NCBI GenBank assembly: GCA_027592755.1
Contig: JAQCLE010000004.1
Location: forward strand, 1-64,000
DNA: 64,000 bases
Source: Bacteroidota bacterium
GTDB lineage: Bacteria; Bacteroidota; Bacteroidia; Cytophagales; Cyclobacteriaceae
Direction of reading: 5' to 3'
Each line of letters begins with the position of its first letter. The first letter of the stretch is position 1. This document shows, piece after piece, positions 17,321-27,205 of this stretch. A program made the position numbers and the translations under genes. The notes under the pieces were generated by a model that had not been told where the DNA came from, did not search any database, and saw only the letters and a list, made by a program, of their open reading frames with translations.

Positions 17321-20300
17321 ATGAAATTAATCCGGATATTCTTCATATTGACCTGTTTACAGCCCTCGCTGCTGAAGGCACAGTACTTTGAAATTGATTT
17401 TGACCCGGATGAATTTGGAATTGATATTGCTAATGGTCTTGAATTAATCCAAACAGAATCAGCAAAGAAACTTGCCTATGATTTCAAGGCACTTTGGCTG
17501 GGAAGTAGGATCACTAACGCCCAGAAGGATACCATTATCCTAATTACCCAAAAAATGAGGGAAAGGCGATTGCGAACCCGACCCTTTTTTGAATATTTCT
17601 TTACTTATATAGTTTATGCTATCAATAACACCGGGTTGGAATCCAGGGATTATTCCAAGTTACTCGAAGCCAGTTTGGCGGCTACTAACTCATACAGCAC
17701 AAAGAAACTTTCGGATTTATTTCTAACACTTAATCATATATTCGCCCGGGGACGTCTTTATTCAAGCAATTATTACACGGTTGATATCACAGAAGGAGCA
17801 ATTAGCTTCGATTATATTGCCCCAATAGATCTTCCACCTCCAATTGCAGAGGATCTTATTGCTGAAGAAGATGAATTCCTTGATGACGATTGGGGACAAG
17901 AGACGGATGATGGATGGGGGACAGATACCTCGGAATCGGATGATGATTGGGCAACAAATGAAGACGATAGTTGGGTAACTACCGATAATTGGGACACCTA
18001 TGACAACACTGATAGTGCTAACGACAGCGGATGGGATGCATGGGATAACAATGAAGATGATGGAACGGACACTTGGGAAGCGGAACCCCAACAGCCTGTG
18101 CGCCAGATAATTGAACCTGTCACTACTGTAAGGACAATTAATAACCAGCAACCAATATTATCAGGCCCGATCATTCGATTTGCAAATGCGTCATTTCTGA
18201 TGGTTACACCGTATGATTCGGTATCTATAGAAAACACTTCCGGTGAGCTCAGTACTGATACCAAAACCTTTGTGGGTAATGGAGGAGTTTTCCATTGGCC
18301 AAAAGGCATTAAGAATACAGAGGAGGTCTCAGCAGAATTTTCAGATTATAATTTTCAAATAGATGTGCCTTACATCAATGCGAAAGAGTCGAATTTGACC
18401 TATCCGTCTCTAACCAGTGATTCCGTTAAGGGTGATTTCGTCTTTAAGAGCACCAGGCGAACACCTCTTGACCCTCGCAGGTATCCTCAATTTCGATCAT
18501 ATGAGAGCGAGATCCAATTGACATTGCAAGCGGAGGACCTTCGTTATCAAGGAGGTCTGTCCATAATGGGTTCGGAGTTGTATGGAGCTAACTATTGGGA
18601 TGATTACTCAACCATTATTGTCGATGATAATAAAGGTCAGTCTTTCAAGGCCATCTCAACGAATTTCATTTTTCTTGATTCCCTCATTAGAGCAAAAAAT
18701 ACCCAAATAGCGATTTATCACGACGGTGATTCAATTTCACATCCAATTGTACGCTTTGATTATGAGCCTTCAAAAAAACTGATGACATTATTGAAAGAAG
18801 ATGGCGGTTACAAACATACCCAATATTATTCGAGTTTTTTCCGCATGAATTTTAATGCCGATATGGTTCGTTGGGATCTGAATTCGGATAGTATTGATGT
18901 CTCTGTACTCCTGGCACGACATCGAGTCCCCGCGGTCTTTGAATCTGATGAATACTTCAACGAAGAACGTTATGCCAAGTACTCCGGACTTTGGGGATTC
19001 CATCCCGTCACAATGGTTGTGAATTTTGCCCGAATATACCATACCACTGAATTCTACCTTTCCGAATTAATGATCGAATACAAAATTGATCCCAAATTTG
19101 CTGAGGTAGCAATGATTTATCTTGAGCAAAATAGTTTTATAGACTTTGATGAAAAAACAAAAGGGATTAAGGTATTGCTAAAAGCCTTTCATTATAATCT
19201 CTCCAACTGGAAACGAAAGGACTATGATAATATTCTAATTTCTTCTATTTCTGAAAAAGCGGTAAACGCTACTTTCAAACTGGATAGTAGTGAAATGGTT
19301 GTGCGTGGGGTAGAGAAGATATACGTCACACCGGAACTTGATGTATTTATAGAGCCAGATAGTGGCTATCTCAAGCTTCAGCAAAATCGATCTTTTGAAT
19401 TTGATGGATCGGTCACCGCTGGGGATTTTGTATACAAGGGCAAAGACTTCCAGTTCAGCTACCAGGATTTTCTTATTAATATGCCGGCGATTGACTCCAT
19501 CAGGATCCAGGTTAATTTCCATGACTCAACCAATAATATTGGAGATGAGAAAGTGGGTCTTCATAACCATATTTCAGAGACTTCAGGGACATTATACATT
19601 AATTCACCGAACAATAAAGCAGGATTAAAAAGGACTGTTCAATTCCCCTATTTCGTAACTACTTCTCAAGCTGTTGTTTACTTTGACGATCCCAATGTTC
19701 TTGAGGGTGCGTATGACAAATCCATTCGTTTTGTAATTCCACCGATGCAAATGGATAGCCTGGTCAAGGACGACTATTCCAAGATCAGTTTCCCTGGAAC
19801 TTTTATGGCTGGTGGAATTCTACCACCTTTTCAGGACACACTCCAAATTCTTCCAGATAAGTCAATGGGATTTCGGCATAATGTTCCGCCTGAAGGATAT
19901 GCGCTCTATGAAGGAAGCGGGAAATTGTACAATGAAGTTCATCTTGATGGCAATGGTTTAAGATCTAATGGTCATCTGCAATATATCTCCACAACCATTC
20001 AATCTGATGACTTCGTCTTTTATATGGATTCAGTAACTGCTATTGGCAATGAGGGCGAAATTGTAGCAGGGACTTTTGAAGGAGGTTCTTATCCTCAGGC
20101 AACCATTGGACACTTTAAAATGAAGTGGTTACCACAAAAGGACAGTATGTACATCGCTAACAGGCGAGAGCCATTCCAGTTTTATAATTCAACGGCACAA
20201 TTAGACGGCGAGGCAAACATTACTGCTAGTGGCATGTTTGGTAGCGGCCAATTAACCACTCGAGGTTCAATATCCCAATCGGATGAACTGACATTCAGGG

Positions 20301-22207
20301 AAAATGATTACTCTGCATGGCATGCAGATTTCAAGATACTCACTGACGTCCCTGATAAACCAGCCATGGAAGGCGACGACATTAGTCTAAATTTTGATCT
20401 TATTGCCAATGTTGCAGATATCCACCCGGAGCAGGCTGGTGTAGCTGCAATTGGCTTTCCCTATGCTCAAATGAAAACTTCAATAACAAATGCAGTCTGG
20501 GATTTAACGGCACAAACCATCTCAATGACAAAGCCAGAAACGGTTCCAATTGAAAATTCTTATTTCTATACAACCCGTAAAGATCTCGATTCACTTGCAT
20601 TCAATGCTTCTTCGGCAACCTATGATATCAATACTTTTAATCTCGATATTAAGGGAATCCCATGGATCATCGTTGCGGATGCCAAAATTATCCCTGAAGG
20701 TCATCGAACAACTATTCTTGAAAACGCGACGCTTCAACCATTTGCAAATGCTGAGATCATAATTGATACCCTGAATGAATATCACTACCTCGATCAGGGT
20801 CACATCACAATACTTTCAAGAAATAAATTTGAAGGAAATGCACAATATAAGGTTCCGATCAATAGCGATACATTCTCGATCCAATTCAATGAATTTAACC
20901 TGGTTCAGGTTCCAATAGGAAAAAAAGGATTCAAAACCATGACCGTTTCCGGGGGAGTTGTTCCGGAAGATGAACCTATCTTGATTTCACCAGGTATACT
21001 TTATAAAGGCAGTGCGTTGATGTTTGCTGATCGACCGACACTCGAATTGAAGGGCTTCGTAAAACTTGATCTTAAAAAGCCTCCCAATTATCGCTATTGG
21101 ATCATTCATGACCATAACCCTGAAGAGGACGAGGTGATCTTTGATTTCGAAACAAGCCAGACTGAACAATTTGAACCACTGACGGCGGGTTTGTTTTATA
21201 AAAACGATCTATTAGAGATTTATCCTTCATTTTTAGACCATAAGATTAACGATCCAGATGATCCGTTTTTTGAAGCCAAAGGCCTTATTAAATATGATAC
21301 ACTTTTAAAAGCATTCAAAATAGAAGAAATCCTTAAGGAAACAGGTGAGAGCTATGCAGGCAGAACGTTTATCTACGACGAAAACAATCAGACAATGATA
21401 TTTGAAGGCCCTGTGCAATTCCTTCACAATGAAAAGTTCCTGAGGTTAGAGGCTTCTGCCATTGGTTCTGCAAATATTGATTCATCGCGATATGACATTG
21501 ATGCATTCATGGTATTTGACATGGATTTACATCCGGATGTTGTTAATGCTATGAACAGCGATGTCATCGATATCATTGAAAGAATTGGTGCGTTGGAGGC
21601 ACACAATATCGAACTCGAGGTTTTGATGAATCTGGCAAATCTCACGAATGACGAGACTGCCAAGAGTTATGAAAGTGCATCCCTGGCTGATTATGTGGAA
21701 TTGGTGAATGTTGCGCCTCTTGTTTTAGGAAAAACAATGGCCTTTTCAAATGTTAAAATGTCATGGTCACAACGGAACCAAGCCTGGTATAATACCTCAA
21801 AGCTTGGGCTTTCAAATATTATGACGACAGATATCAATGCCAAGGTTGACGGTTTCATCGAGATCAAGAATGATCGCAATCTTGGACAAATTATCAAAAT
21901 GTTTGTAATGATTGCGCCTTCAACCTGGTACTTTTTCCATTATGAAGATTCACAGCTTGAGATGTTCAGTTCAAATCCGGATTTCAATACAGCTGTTACT
22001 GCTCGTTCAAATATTGATAAAGCAGGTTTCGGACAATTTGCTACACTTATTGGTGACGAAATTGCGACCCTGGAGTTTATTAATAAATTCAGGGAACGTT
22101 ATTTTGGGATTGACGAGCCTTTTGATCTGCAAATGCCAATGGATACATTCGTTGAAGATGAAGAATTTGATACTATTCTTAAAGAAGATGATGATGACGG
22201 TTTTTAA
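17321..22207 (+). CDS. Very large exported protein with Asp/Trp-rich segment, function unknown
   Basis: I do not recognise a named family. From ATG 17321 (after a GAGG-like RBS; a TTG at 17297 is less likely) the protein has about 1628 residues, starting with a signal peptide (MKLIRIFFILTCLQPSLLKAQ). Residues about 180-255 are an acidic stretch with repeated D-D-x-W or D-x-W units, probably unstructured. The rest is a long beta-rich array in which short sentences such as FVGNGGVFHWPKG, LQAEDLRYQGG or FEGPVQFL recur, reminiscent of OstA/LptD- or YadA-like beta-helical layers. The C-terminus is again very acidic (EDEEFDTILKEDDDDGF). No membrane helices are visible in the body. It is probably periplasmic or on the cell surface. 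Its TAA overlaps the convergent OmpA gene stop. Confidence 0.7.
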   Translation: MKLIRIFFILTCLQPSLLKAQYFEIDFDPDEFGIDIANGLELIQTESAKKLAYDFKALWLGSRITNAQKDTIILITQKMRERRLRTRPFFEYFFTYIVYAINNTGLESRDYSKLLEASLAATNSYSTKKLSDLFLTLNHIFARGRLYSSNYYTVDITEGAISFDYIAPIDLPPPIAEDLIAEEDEFLDDDWGQETDDGWGTDTSESDDDWATNEDDSWVTTDNWDTYDNTDSANDSGWDAWDNNEDDGTDTWEAEPQQPVRQIIEPVTTVRTINNQQPILSGPIIRFANASFLMVTPYDSVSIENTSGELSTDTKTFVGNGGVFHWPKGIKNTEEVSAEFSDYNFQIDVPYINAKESNLTYPSLTSDSVKGDFVFKSTRRTPLDPRRYPQFRSYESEIQLTLQAEDLRYQGGLSIMGSELYGANYWDDYSTIIVDDNKGQSFKAISTNFIFLDSLIRAKNTQIAIYHDGDSISHPIVRFDYEPSKKLMTLLKEDGGYKHTQYYSSFFRMNFNADMVRWDLNSDSIDVSVLLARHRVPAVFESDEYFNEERYAKYSGLWGFHPVTMVVNFARIYHTTEFYLSELMIEYKIDPKFAEVAMIYLEQNSFIDFDEKTKGIKVLLKAFHYNLSNWKRKDYDNILISSISEKAVNATFKLDSSEMVVRGVEKIYVTPELDVFIEPDSGYLKLQQNRSFEFDGSVTAGDFVYKGKDFQFSYQDFLINMPAIDSIRIQVNFHDSTNNIGDEKVGLHNHISETSGTLYINSPNNKAGLKRTVQFPYFVTTSQAVVYFDDPNVLEGAYDKSIRFVIPPMQMDSLVKDDYSKISFPGTFMAGGILPPFQDTLQILPDKSMGFRHNVPPEGYALYEGSGKLYNEVHLDGNGLRSNGHLQYISTTIQSDDFVFYMDSVTAIGNEGEIVAGTFEGGSYPQATIGHFKMKWLPQKDSMYIANRREPFQFYNSTAQLDGEANITASGMFGSGQLTTRGSISQSDELTFRENDYSAWHADFKILTDVPDKPAMEGDDISLNFDLIANVADIHPEQAGVAAIGFPYAQMKTSITNAVWDLTAQTISMTKPETVPIENSYFYTTRKDLDSLAFNASSATYDINTFNLDIKGIPWIIVADAKIIPEGHRTTILENATLQPFANAEIIIDTLNEYHYLDQGHITILSRNKFEGNAQYKVPINSDTFSIQFNEFNLVQVPIGKKGFKTMTVSGGVVPEDEPILISPGILYKGSALMFADRPTLELKGFVKLDLKKPPNYRYWIIHDHNPEEDEVIFDFETSQTEQFEPLTAGLFYKNDLLEIYPSFLDHKINDPDDPFFEAKGLIKYDTLLKAFKIEEILKETGESYAGRTFIYDENNQTMIFEGPVQFLHNEKFLRLEASAIGSANIDSSRYDIDAFMVFDMDLHPDVVNAMNSDVIDIIERIGALEAHNIELEVLMNLANLTNDETAKSYESASLADYVELVNVAPLVLGKTMAFSNVKMSWSQRNQAWYNTSKLGLSNIMTTDINAKVDGFIEIKNDRNLGQIIKMFVMIAPSTWYFFHYEDSQLEMFSSNPDFNTAVTARSNIDKAGFGQFATLIGDEIATLEFINKFRERYFGIDEPFDLQMPMDTFVEDEEFDTILKEDDDDGF
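17862..18087 (+). repeat. Asp/Trp repeat-encoding segment inside the large exported protein
   Basis: The DNA encodes about 75 residues in which DDDWG, DDGWG, DDDWA, DDSWV, TDNWD, DSGWD, WDAWD and TDTWE recur at irregular 5-13-residue spacing. It is a degenerate protein-level repeat, not an exact DNA tandem repeat. Confidence 0.7.
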
Positions 22208-24297
22208 TTCTCCTTCAATTCAAGAATCCTGAATTCAACCCGTCTGTTTATTCGCTTTCCCTCCTCAGTTTGATTATCAGCCACGGGAAGGGATTCACCA
22301 TAACCTTTGAAACTCAACCTGTCTTCATTCAAATAAGGCAACAGGTAATCAAAAACCTCTTTAGCTCTTTTTTCAGACAAATCCTGATTATACTTCTCAA
22401 CACCCTCATTGTCCGTATGTCCTGAGATTTCAATGCGCATTCCAGGATATTCATTCATCAAATTTATTAGCCTGTCGAGTTCATAATGTGACTCATATTT
22501 TAGATTGAATCTGGCTGTTTCAAAGAAAATATTATTTAACCTTATGGTCGATCCCACCTTTATAGGGCCAAGAAATAAATCACGTTCAATTTCATTGTAG
22601 CTATCCATTCCCAATGCATCGATGTTCTCGCTAATCGAATAAAATCCTTGTTTCTGGGCCAGAAAACTGTAACTTTCTCCAACGGGCAAAACGATCCTAT
22701 AACTTCCATTGGCTGGGTCGGATGTCGCTTCTCCAAGGAATCGACCATTAAAAAGGTCGTAATAATTGATTGTTGCTGCCACTCCCTCATTTGTCATTGC
22801 ATCAATTACCTTCCCTCTTATCAGGATGACCGGACGTGGTCGTTGACTTTGGTGCAACTTAATTTTAAAGATATCAATATCGCCGACTGAATTCTCATTG
22901 GAAGTTAAATAAGCGTAATCACCCTTGGCAGGAATTGACAAGTTGGCATCCCAGCTTTTGGTATTGATATCAGGGCCAAGATTTTCCGGTTCAGACCAAA
23001 ACGTCCAAGTATCATCCAGTCTTCGGGAGACATATATGTCAGCACTTCCATATCCCGGATGGCCAAAAGAAGCAAAGTACAAGGTTGAGTTATCGGCGGC
23101 TATAAAAGGTGTAAAATCATTAGCGAAGGAATTGATATTATCTCCCATATTCACGGGTACTGACCAACCTTCCTCTTCTCGAAAAGATACTAAGAGATCC
23201 ATACCACCTATGCCTTTGCCATTATCAATAGACATCACTAAGGCCTGCCGATCTGGGGATAAGCAGAAATCAACATATTGACTGATGTTCTGAAAACCTG
23301 ATATACGGACTTCTTTGGGGACTTCCCATCCTGTCTCATTTTTATTGGCCATCGAAAGACCTGGGCCTGCCGATGTCCCGTCTTCGTTGTAGGTATTTGC
23401 TAAAAGAAGTGTATTACGATCCGGTGCTACTGAGATTACAAAGTTGCTCCCATTATTATTCAAGGGATTTCCCATTCTTGAGAGTCTGCTCCACTCACCA
23501 TTTTCATCAAGGGAAGACCTCCATATATCATCTTTTTTCATCTGCCCCATATTTCCGGGATGTCCATTTCTTACAACATACATTTCACTCCCGTCAGGGG
23601 AAATCATCACTCCGTTCTCTGCAAATATCGAATTGATTTGCGGACCAAGGTTTTCCTTTTCAAAACCATGCGAGGTAGTCGCCAAATTGATTACTACCTC
23701 TGGTTGATAAATTTCTAAATAGTCTATGTACATGGAAACTCCTGGTTCTACAGAAAAACCGATTTCTGTTCCAAAGAAATTCATGAACATTGAAGAATTC
23801 AGGAAATGGCCGTTGACTTCTAAAGCAATTTCAATTCCTTTTTTGATGATTTTAAGAATCAATGGTTGACCAGATTGAAACAAGCCATTTGGCAACTTTT
23901 GCTTTCCAAAGATTTCGAAAAAATTACCCTCCTTATTGGAGACAACATTGTAAGAACTGTCTGCAAAGATGTTGAAAGAGAAAAAAGAAATATTCCCTAG
24001 CGCTCCCCATGACAGACCAAAGTTCCCACTTCCATTCAAATGTGAGAGAGATGTAACAATGGTAAAATCCTCATTGGGATTAATATAGTGATCGATCAGA
24101 TTGAGTAGGGCCCGATTGGATTTATTGTTAATCTTCAAATTTCCTTCAGCAATCGTGCTTTCTCCTATGTTGTTAGAGAAAACTGACCAACCATTGATGT
24201 TATCATCAAAATTTTCCCTGAATTCGAGAGGCTGGGCCGAAGTCAGGGTATTGAAGATAATAAAAGTTACTGTGGGTATGATCCTTACGGACTCCAT
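22204..24297 (-). CDS. Exported OmpA-family protein with PD40 repeats
   Basis: Signal peptide (cleavage probably after LTSA). Next comes a laminin-G/concanavalin-like beta sandwich (about 25-200, FDDNINGWSVFSNN), then several PD40/TolB-type blades (DIWRSSLDENGEW, LSPDRQALVMS, SADIYVSRRLDD), a carboxypeptidase-regulatory-like segment (IRGKVIDAMTNEGVAATINYY) and a C-terminal OmpA domain. The OmpA part binds peptidoglycan and shows GHTDNEGVEKYNQDLSEKRA and FKGYGESLPV...RRVEFRI. The architecture resembles gliding/type-9-associated or cell-surface OmpA proteins of Bacteroidota. It ends in a 4-nt overlap with the large exported protein gene. Confidence 0.9.
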   Translation of the reverse strand: MESVRIIPTVTFIIFNTLTSAQPLEFRENFDDNINGWSVFSNNIGESTIAEGNLKINNKSNRALLNLIDHYINPNEDFTIVTSLSHLNGSGNFGLSWGALGNISFFSFNIFADSSYNVVSNKEGNFFEIFGKQKLPNGLFQSGQPLILKIIKKGIEIALEVNGHFLNSSMFMNFFGTEIGFSVEPGVSMYIDYLEIYQPEVVINLATTSHGFEKENLGPQINSIFAENGVMISPDGSEMYVVRNGHPGNMGQMKKDDIWRSSLDENGEWSRLSRMGNPLNNNGSNFVISVAPDRNTLLLANTYNEDGTSAGPGLSMANKNETGWEVPKEVRISGFQNISQYVDFCLSPDRQALVMSIDNGKGIGGMDLLVSFREEEGWSVPVNMGDNINSFANDFTPFIAADNSTLYFASFGHPGYGSADIYVSRRLDDTWTFWSEPENLGPDINTKSWDANLSIPAKGDYAYLTSNENSVGDIDIFKIKLHQSQRPRPVILIRGKVIDAMTNEGVAATINYYDLFNGRFLGEATSDPANGSYRIVLPVGESYSFLAQKQGFYSISENIDALGMDSYNEIERDLFLGPIKVGSTIRLNNIFFETARFNLKYESHYELDRLINLMNEYPGMRIEISGHTDNEGVEKYNQDLSEKRAKEVFDYLLPYLNEDRLSFKGYGESLPVADNQTEEGKRINRRVEFRILELKEN

Positions 24298-24347
24298 AGC
24301 TCAAGTCGAAATCTCAAAAGATCTTCTCGAAACTCGCAATTGTAGAA

Positions 24348-24935
24348 TTAATTTCCCTGATCCACCAACTCACCATTTTGGTAAGTATATTCTATGGTTA
24401 CATTCCCTTGTTGGTCATACCATTTGGCTTCGCCATCCAGGACTCCATTCGTGTAATTGCTTTGTTCCTGGACATTTCCGTTTGCATAGAATTTCTTTAC
24501 AGGGCCATGTATAATATCATTACTATAACTCACTTCTTCTACAACCCTTCCCCTTTCAAATCTTTTGAATAACCCATTTTTTAAGCCGTTGTTGAAAATT
24601 GCATTCTCCGTAATGTTGCCACGATTGTCAATTGAAAGATAGGCCCCATGTAGTTTCCCATTAAAATAATTGGCCATTAGCTTCACTGTACCGTTCGGAT
24701 AATATTCAATCCAATACCCATGGCGTTGCCCGTTCAGATAATCACCAGCCTGTAGTACATCCCCCTCTGTTCCTTTCTGAACAACTCTTTCCAGACCAGG
24801 TTTATCAGTATATGCTATTCTTTCCGCACCTACCGGAATATCTGCATAAGCATCGACATTTTCAATTTTTGCAACCTCTGATTGTTCACAGGATGAAATG
24901 ATAATTGTGATAAACACAAACAGTGATTTTTTCAT
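24348..24935 (-). CDS. MORN-repeat lipoprotein (YwqK-like)
   Basis: A lipoprotein signal (lipobox near SSC, Cys16) precedes about 5-6 MORN-like units (GDYLNGQRHGYWIEYYPNGT, ANYFNGKLHGAYL, ATFNNG-like AIFNNGLKNGLFKRF, SYSNDIIHGPVKKFYANGN, NYTNGVLDGEAKWYDQQGN, TYQNGELVDQGN). MORN repeats are beta-hairpin scaffolds. YwqK-like proteins are sometimes called antitoxins, but no toxin gene is adjacent, so that label should not be taken as function here. It is probably surface- or periplasm-facing. 50 nt separates it from the OmpA gene downstream on the same strand. Confidence 0.82.
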   Translation of the reverse strand: MKKSLFVFITIIISSCEQSEVAKIENVDAYADIPVGAERIAYTDKPGLERVVQKGTEGDVLQAGDYLNGQRHGYWIEYYPNGTVKLMANYFNGKLHGAYLSIDNRGNITENAIFNNGLKNGLFKRFERGRVVEEVSYSNDIIHGPVKKFYANGNVQEQSNYTNGVLDGEAKWYDQQGNVTIEYTYQNGELVDQGN

Positions 24936-25036
24936 TTGATTTAATTTTTAATGATAGTGTATACGGATCAAAATTAAAAAGAATCGATTTTATTAACCAA
25001 TTGCTGGTCGTGCAGTCAACTCCAAAATTCATGATT

Positions 25037-25999
25037 TCAGCCCTCTTCAGCACCATTTTTCCCAAAAAATCGGATAATCATTTCGGATCCAATGTGAAGT
25101 ACAACGCCAAACAATGCCCAAAAGATAATTCTTGCCCGCCTCAAAAGGCCAGCAGTTAAACCAAGAGCTTCACCCAGCCCAATAAGTACAAAACCATAGC
25201 TGATACTGTATTCATTAACCCCCATCCCCTGAGGAACAAAAAACCCAAGGCTTACGCTCATAAAAAGGGCTCCGGATACAGTCATGACTTCAACAAAAGT
25301 CGGATTCATCCCGAACACCAGGAAAATGACGTATATCTCCAAAAGTGTGAAAATTCTTGAGGCCATTTTAAAACCAAAGCTTACAATAAATCTTCTTTTT
25401 GAAAGTCGTTCGTGACGGTACTCCTCAAGAAATTTCAACTTCTTTAAAATGAAGCCAGACACTTCAGTCGGGGCATTTGAAACGGTGACCCATATCGCCA
25501 AAAGGGAATACACAAAAAATGCAATCGCCGTGACCAGTACAATGCCATAAATCTCTGGACCAAGTGGGGCGATGAACAATAGGGCAAATGCTGATAAGGA
25601 GCTGTACATTGTCCCGGAAAGCATGTGGAGGAGTCTGTCTTGAATGATTGCTCGGGTAGCAAAATCAATTTCAAGCCATCGGGTGAAATGCTTCACTTTA
25701 TATGGTTCTCCCCCTAGTCCGGCCAACGGAATGATCGCATTGTAACCATTGCCCGTTAGTTGGTTGAACATCGTATGAAAAAATGGCACCCTGAAATGTG
25801 TAAGATTATAAATGCTCAAGGTATCCATTAGCATCCATGGAATAGCTGCAAGGAACACAAAGAAAATTTTTGTGCCAACAGATTTGAGCGCATCTCCAAT
25901 TGTGCTAACATCGAGGCGGTATATTAGGAAACCGAGGATTACCAGCCCAAGGATGTAAAAAATTAGTGTCTTGTATTTATGCTTAAAAAAGCTCTTCAT
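25037..25999 (-). CDS. Flippase-like membrane protein (LPG synthase TM / UPF0104)
   Basis: A 320-residue membrane protein of the family related to the transmembrane half of MprF (lysylphosphatidylglycerol synthase, UPF0104/AglD2). About eight helices are visible, together with the family hallmarks RFHL-like FFHTMFNQLTGNGYNAIIPLAGLGGEPYKV and the late VPQGMGVNEYSISYGF. It has no MprF synthase domain. Members are thought to move lipid-linked substrates across the membrane. It is 13 nt downstream of a cytidylyltransferase gene in a four-gene unit, which suggests handling of a lipid made by that unit (inference). Confidence 0.85.
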   Translation of the reverse strand: MKSFFKHKYKTLIFYILGLVILGFLIYRLDVSTIGDALKSVGTKIFFVFLAAIPWMLMDTLSIYNLTHFRVPFFHTMFNQLTGNGYNAIIPLAGLGGEPYKVKHFTRWLEIDFATRAIIQDRLLHMLSGTMYSSLSAFALLFIAPLGPEIYGIVLVTAIAFFVYSLLAIWVTVSNAPTEVSGFILKKLKFLEEYRHERLSKRRFIVSFGFKMASRIFTLLEIYVIFLVFGMNPTFVEVMTVSGALFMSVSLGFFVPQGMGVNEYSISYGFVLIGLGEALGLTAGLLRRARIIFWALFGVVLHIGSEMIIRFFGKNGAEEG

Positions 26000-26012
26000 G
26001 TAAAGACAGGCC

Positions 26013-26762
26013 TCATAGAATGTCTTTGAAGACCAATTCCCTAAGGTCTTTCAAATCAGGATGAAAATCCATTTCCCGCCAGTCAGATTTATCAATTTCT
26101 ACTGTGCTTACAGTTATCCCCTCTTTCACCAGCTCATTGAAAATTACCAGCCAATATTTGTTGATGTTAGCCTCTTCTTTGATCATCTTGATAACTTTCT
26201 TTGTGAAGAGTTTCCTTGTTCTCTTGCCTCTTACAATAGCAAGGCCAACCGATTCAGCGTCCGTCTTATTTATTGGAATTTCTTTATGGACTTTCTTTAC
26301 CAGTTTATCTTCCTGGAAAGTAACCTTCATGTCATCCTCATCATAATGATCCTTGTAATCTATGGTAATGGCAATTCCATCTTCCGGTGCTCCATTCTGG
26401 ATTGTTTGATAAATACCCTTTTTGTAGACGTTATCTCCGTTGGTGATAAAGAAGTCCTTATTAGGCAATAGCGTGTAGGCAAAATATAAGGAGAAAAGGT
26501 TATTTGAAGTTTCATAAAATGGGTTGTACACCGTCTTAATCTTGATTTTGTCTTTGTACTCCAGAATTTTGGCTTCAATCTGCTCTTTTTTATAGCCTGT
26601 TAAGATTACGATGTCGTCAATTATTCCACTGTCAATTGCGTTATTAAGCTGTCGTTCAAGTAAGGTTGTTCCATCTCCCAAATCCAGTAAAGACTTGGGT
26701 GTATTTTTAGTCAGTGGCAATAACCGGGATCCTGTTCCGGCAGCAAGAATGAATAGTCTCAT
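26013..26762 (-). CDS. LicC-like CTP:phospho-alcohol nucleotidyltransferase
   Basis: A GT-A fold nucleotidyltransferase with the signature LAAGTGSRLLPLTKNTPKSLLDL and the active-site aspartate in FFITNGDNVYKKG. The phrase NPFYETSNNLFSLYFA is the hallmark of the LicC/phosphocholine and phosphonate cytidylyltransferase group, which makes CDP-choline, CDP-aminoethylphosphonate or CDP-inositol-like products. This protein probably activates a small phosphorylated alcohol with CTP. The true substrate is unknown. It follows the HIT gene with TGAtATG spacing (one nt) and precedes the flippase-like gene by 13 nt; the co-transcribed unit is compact. Confidence 0.87.
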   Translation of the reverse strand: MRLFILAAGTGSRLLPLTKNTPKSLLDLGDGTTLLERQLNNAIDSGIIDDIVILTGYKKEQIEAKILEYKDKIKIKTVYNPFYETSNNLFSLYFAYTLLPNKDFFITNGDNVYKKGIYQTIQNGAPEDGIAITIDYKDHYDEDDMKVTFQEDKLVKKVHKEIPINKTDAESVGLAIVRGKRTRKLFTKKVIKMIKEEANINKYWLVIFNELVKEGITVSTVEIDKSDWREMDFHPDLKDLRELVFKDIL

Positions 26763-26763
26763 A

Positions 26764-27195
26764 TCAATCAGTGTGTTCTTTAAGTTGTTTTAATAATTCT
26801 GTTGATTCTTCTTCCGTGAAACCCATTGGTTTTGAAATATCGCATAGGCCCGGCCAATATATATCCATAAACTCGCGACCCATAAAATTTACTTCTTTTA
26901 AGTAGCGTGGGAAGACATGAAAATGGACTTCAGGGTCAACCATCATCAACATTTTGTAATTGATTTTTTCGAATTTCAGGAATACCCGGAGCTTGGTTTC
27001 TATATCTGAAATAACTTTTTTCAATTCAACAAAAGCTTCCGTGCTTAAATCACCGAAATTCGTGTCTTCCGATTTGGAGATTACCACCATGCTGCCAAAG
27101 GTTATTTGTTGCGGTCTTAAAACCAGATACCAATGTTCGTATTCCTGAATTAGGGACATTGGATAACCAAATTTATTTAAAGTATTCTCTAACAT
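26764..27195 (-). CDS. HIT family protein
   Basis: A histidine-triad hydrolase/transferase of 143 residues. The motif reads EVHFHVFPRY instead of HxHxHxxPR, so the first histidine of the triad is Glu while the likely nucleophile and the following His remain. The N-terminal YEHWYLVLRPQQITFGSMVVISK is the typical nucleotide-pocket strand. HIT proteins cleave nucleotide phosphoramidates or dinucleoside polyphosphates. Its coupling to the cytidylyltransferase gene suggests trimming of a nucleotide by-product, which is inference. Confidence 0.83.
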   Translation of the reverse strand: MLENTLNKFGYPMSLIQEYEHWYLVLRPQQITFGSMVVISKSEDTNFGDLSTEAFVELKKVISDIETKLRVFLKFEKINYKMLMMVDPEVHFHVFPRYLKEVNFMGREFMDIYWPGLCDISKPMGFTEEESTELLKQLKEHTD

Positions 27196-27205
27196 TTACC
27201 TTCTC

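Noticed and set aside
24348-24935. YwqK-type antitoxin label suggesting a toxin-antitoxin pair
   Set aside because: No toxin gene is adjacent and the protein is a lipoprotein; MORN repeats explain the similarity.
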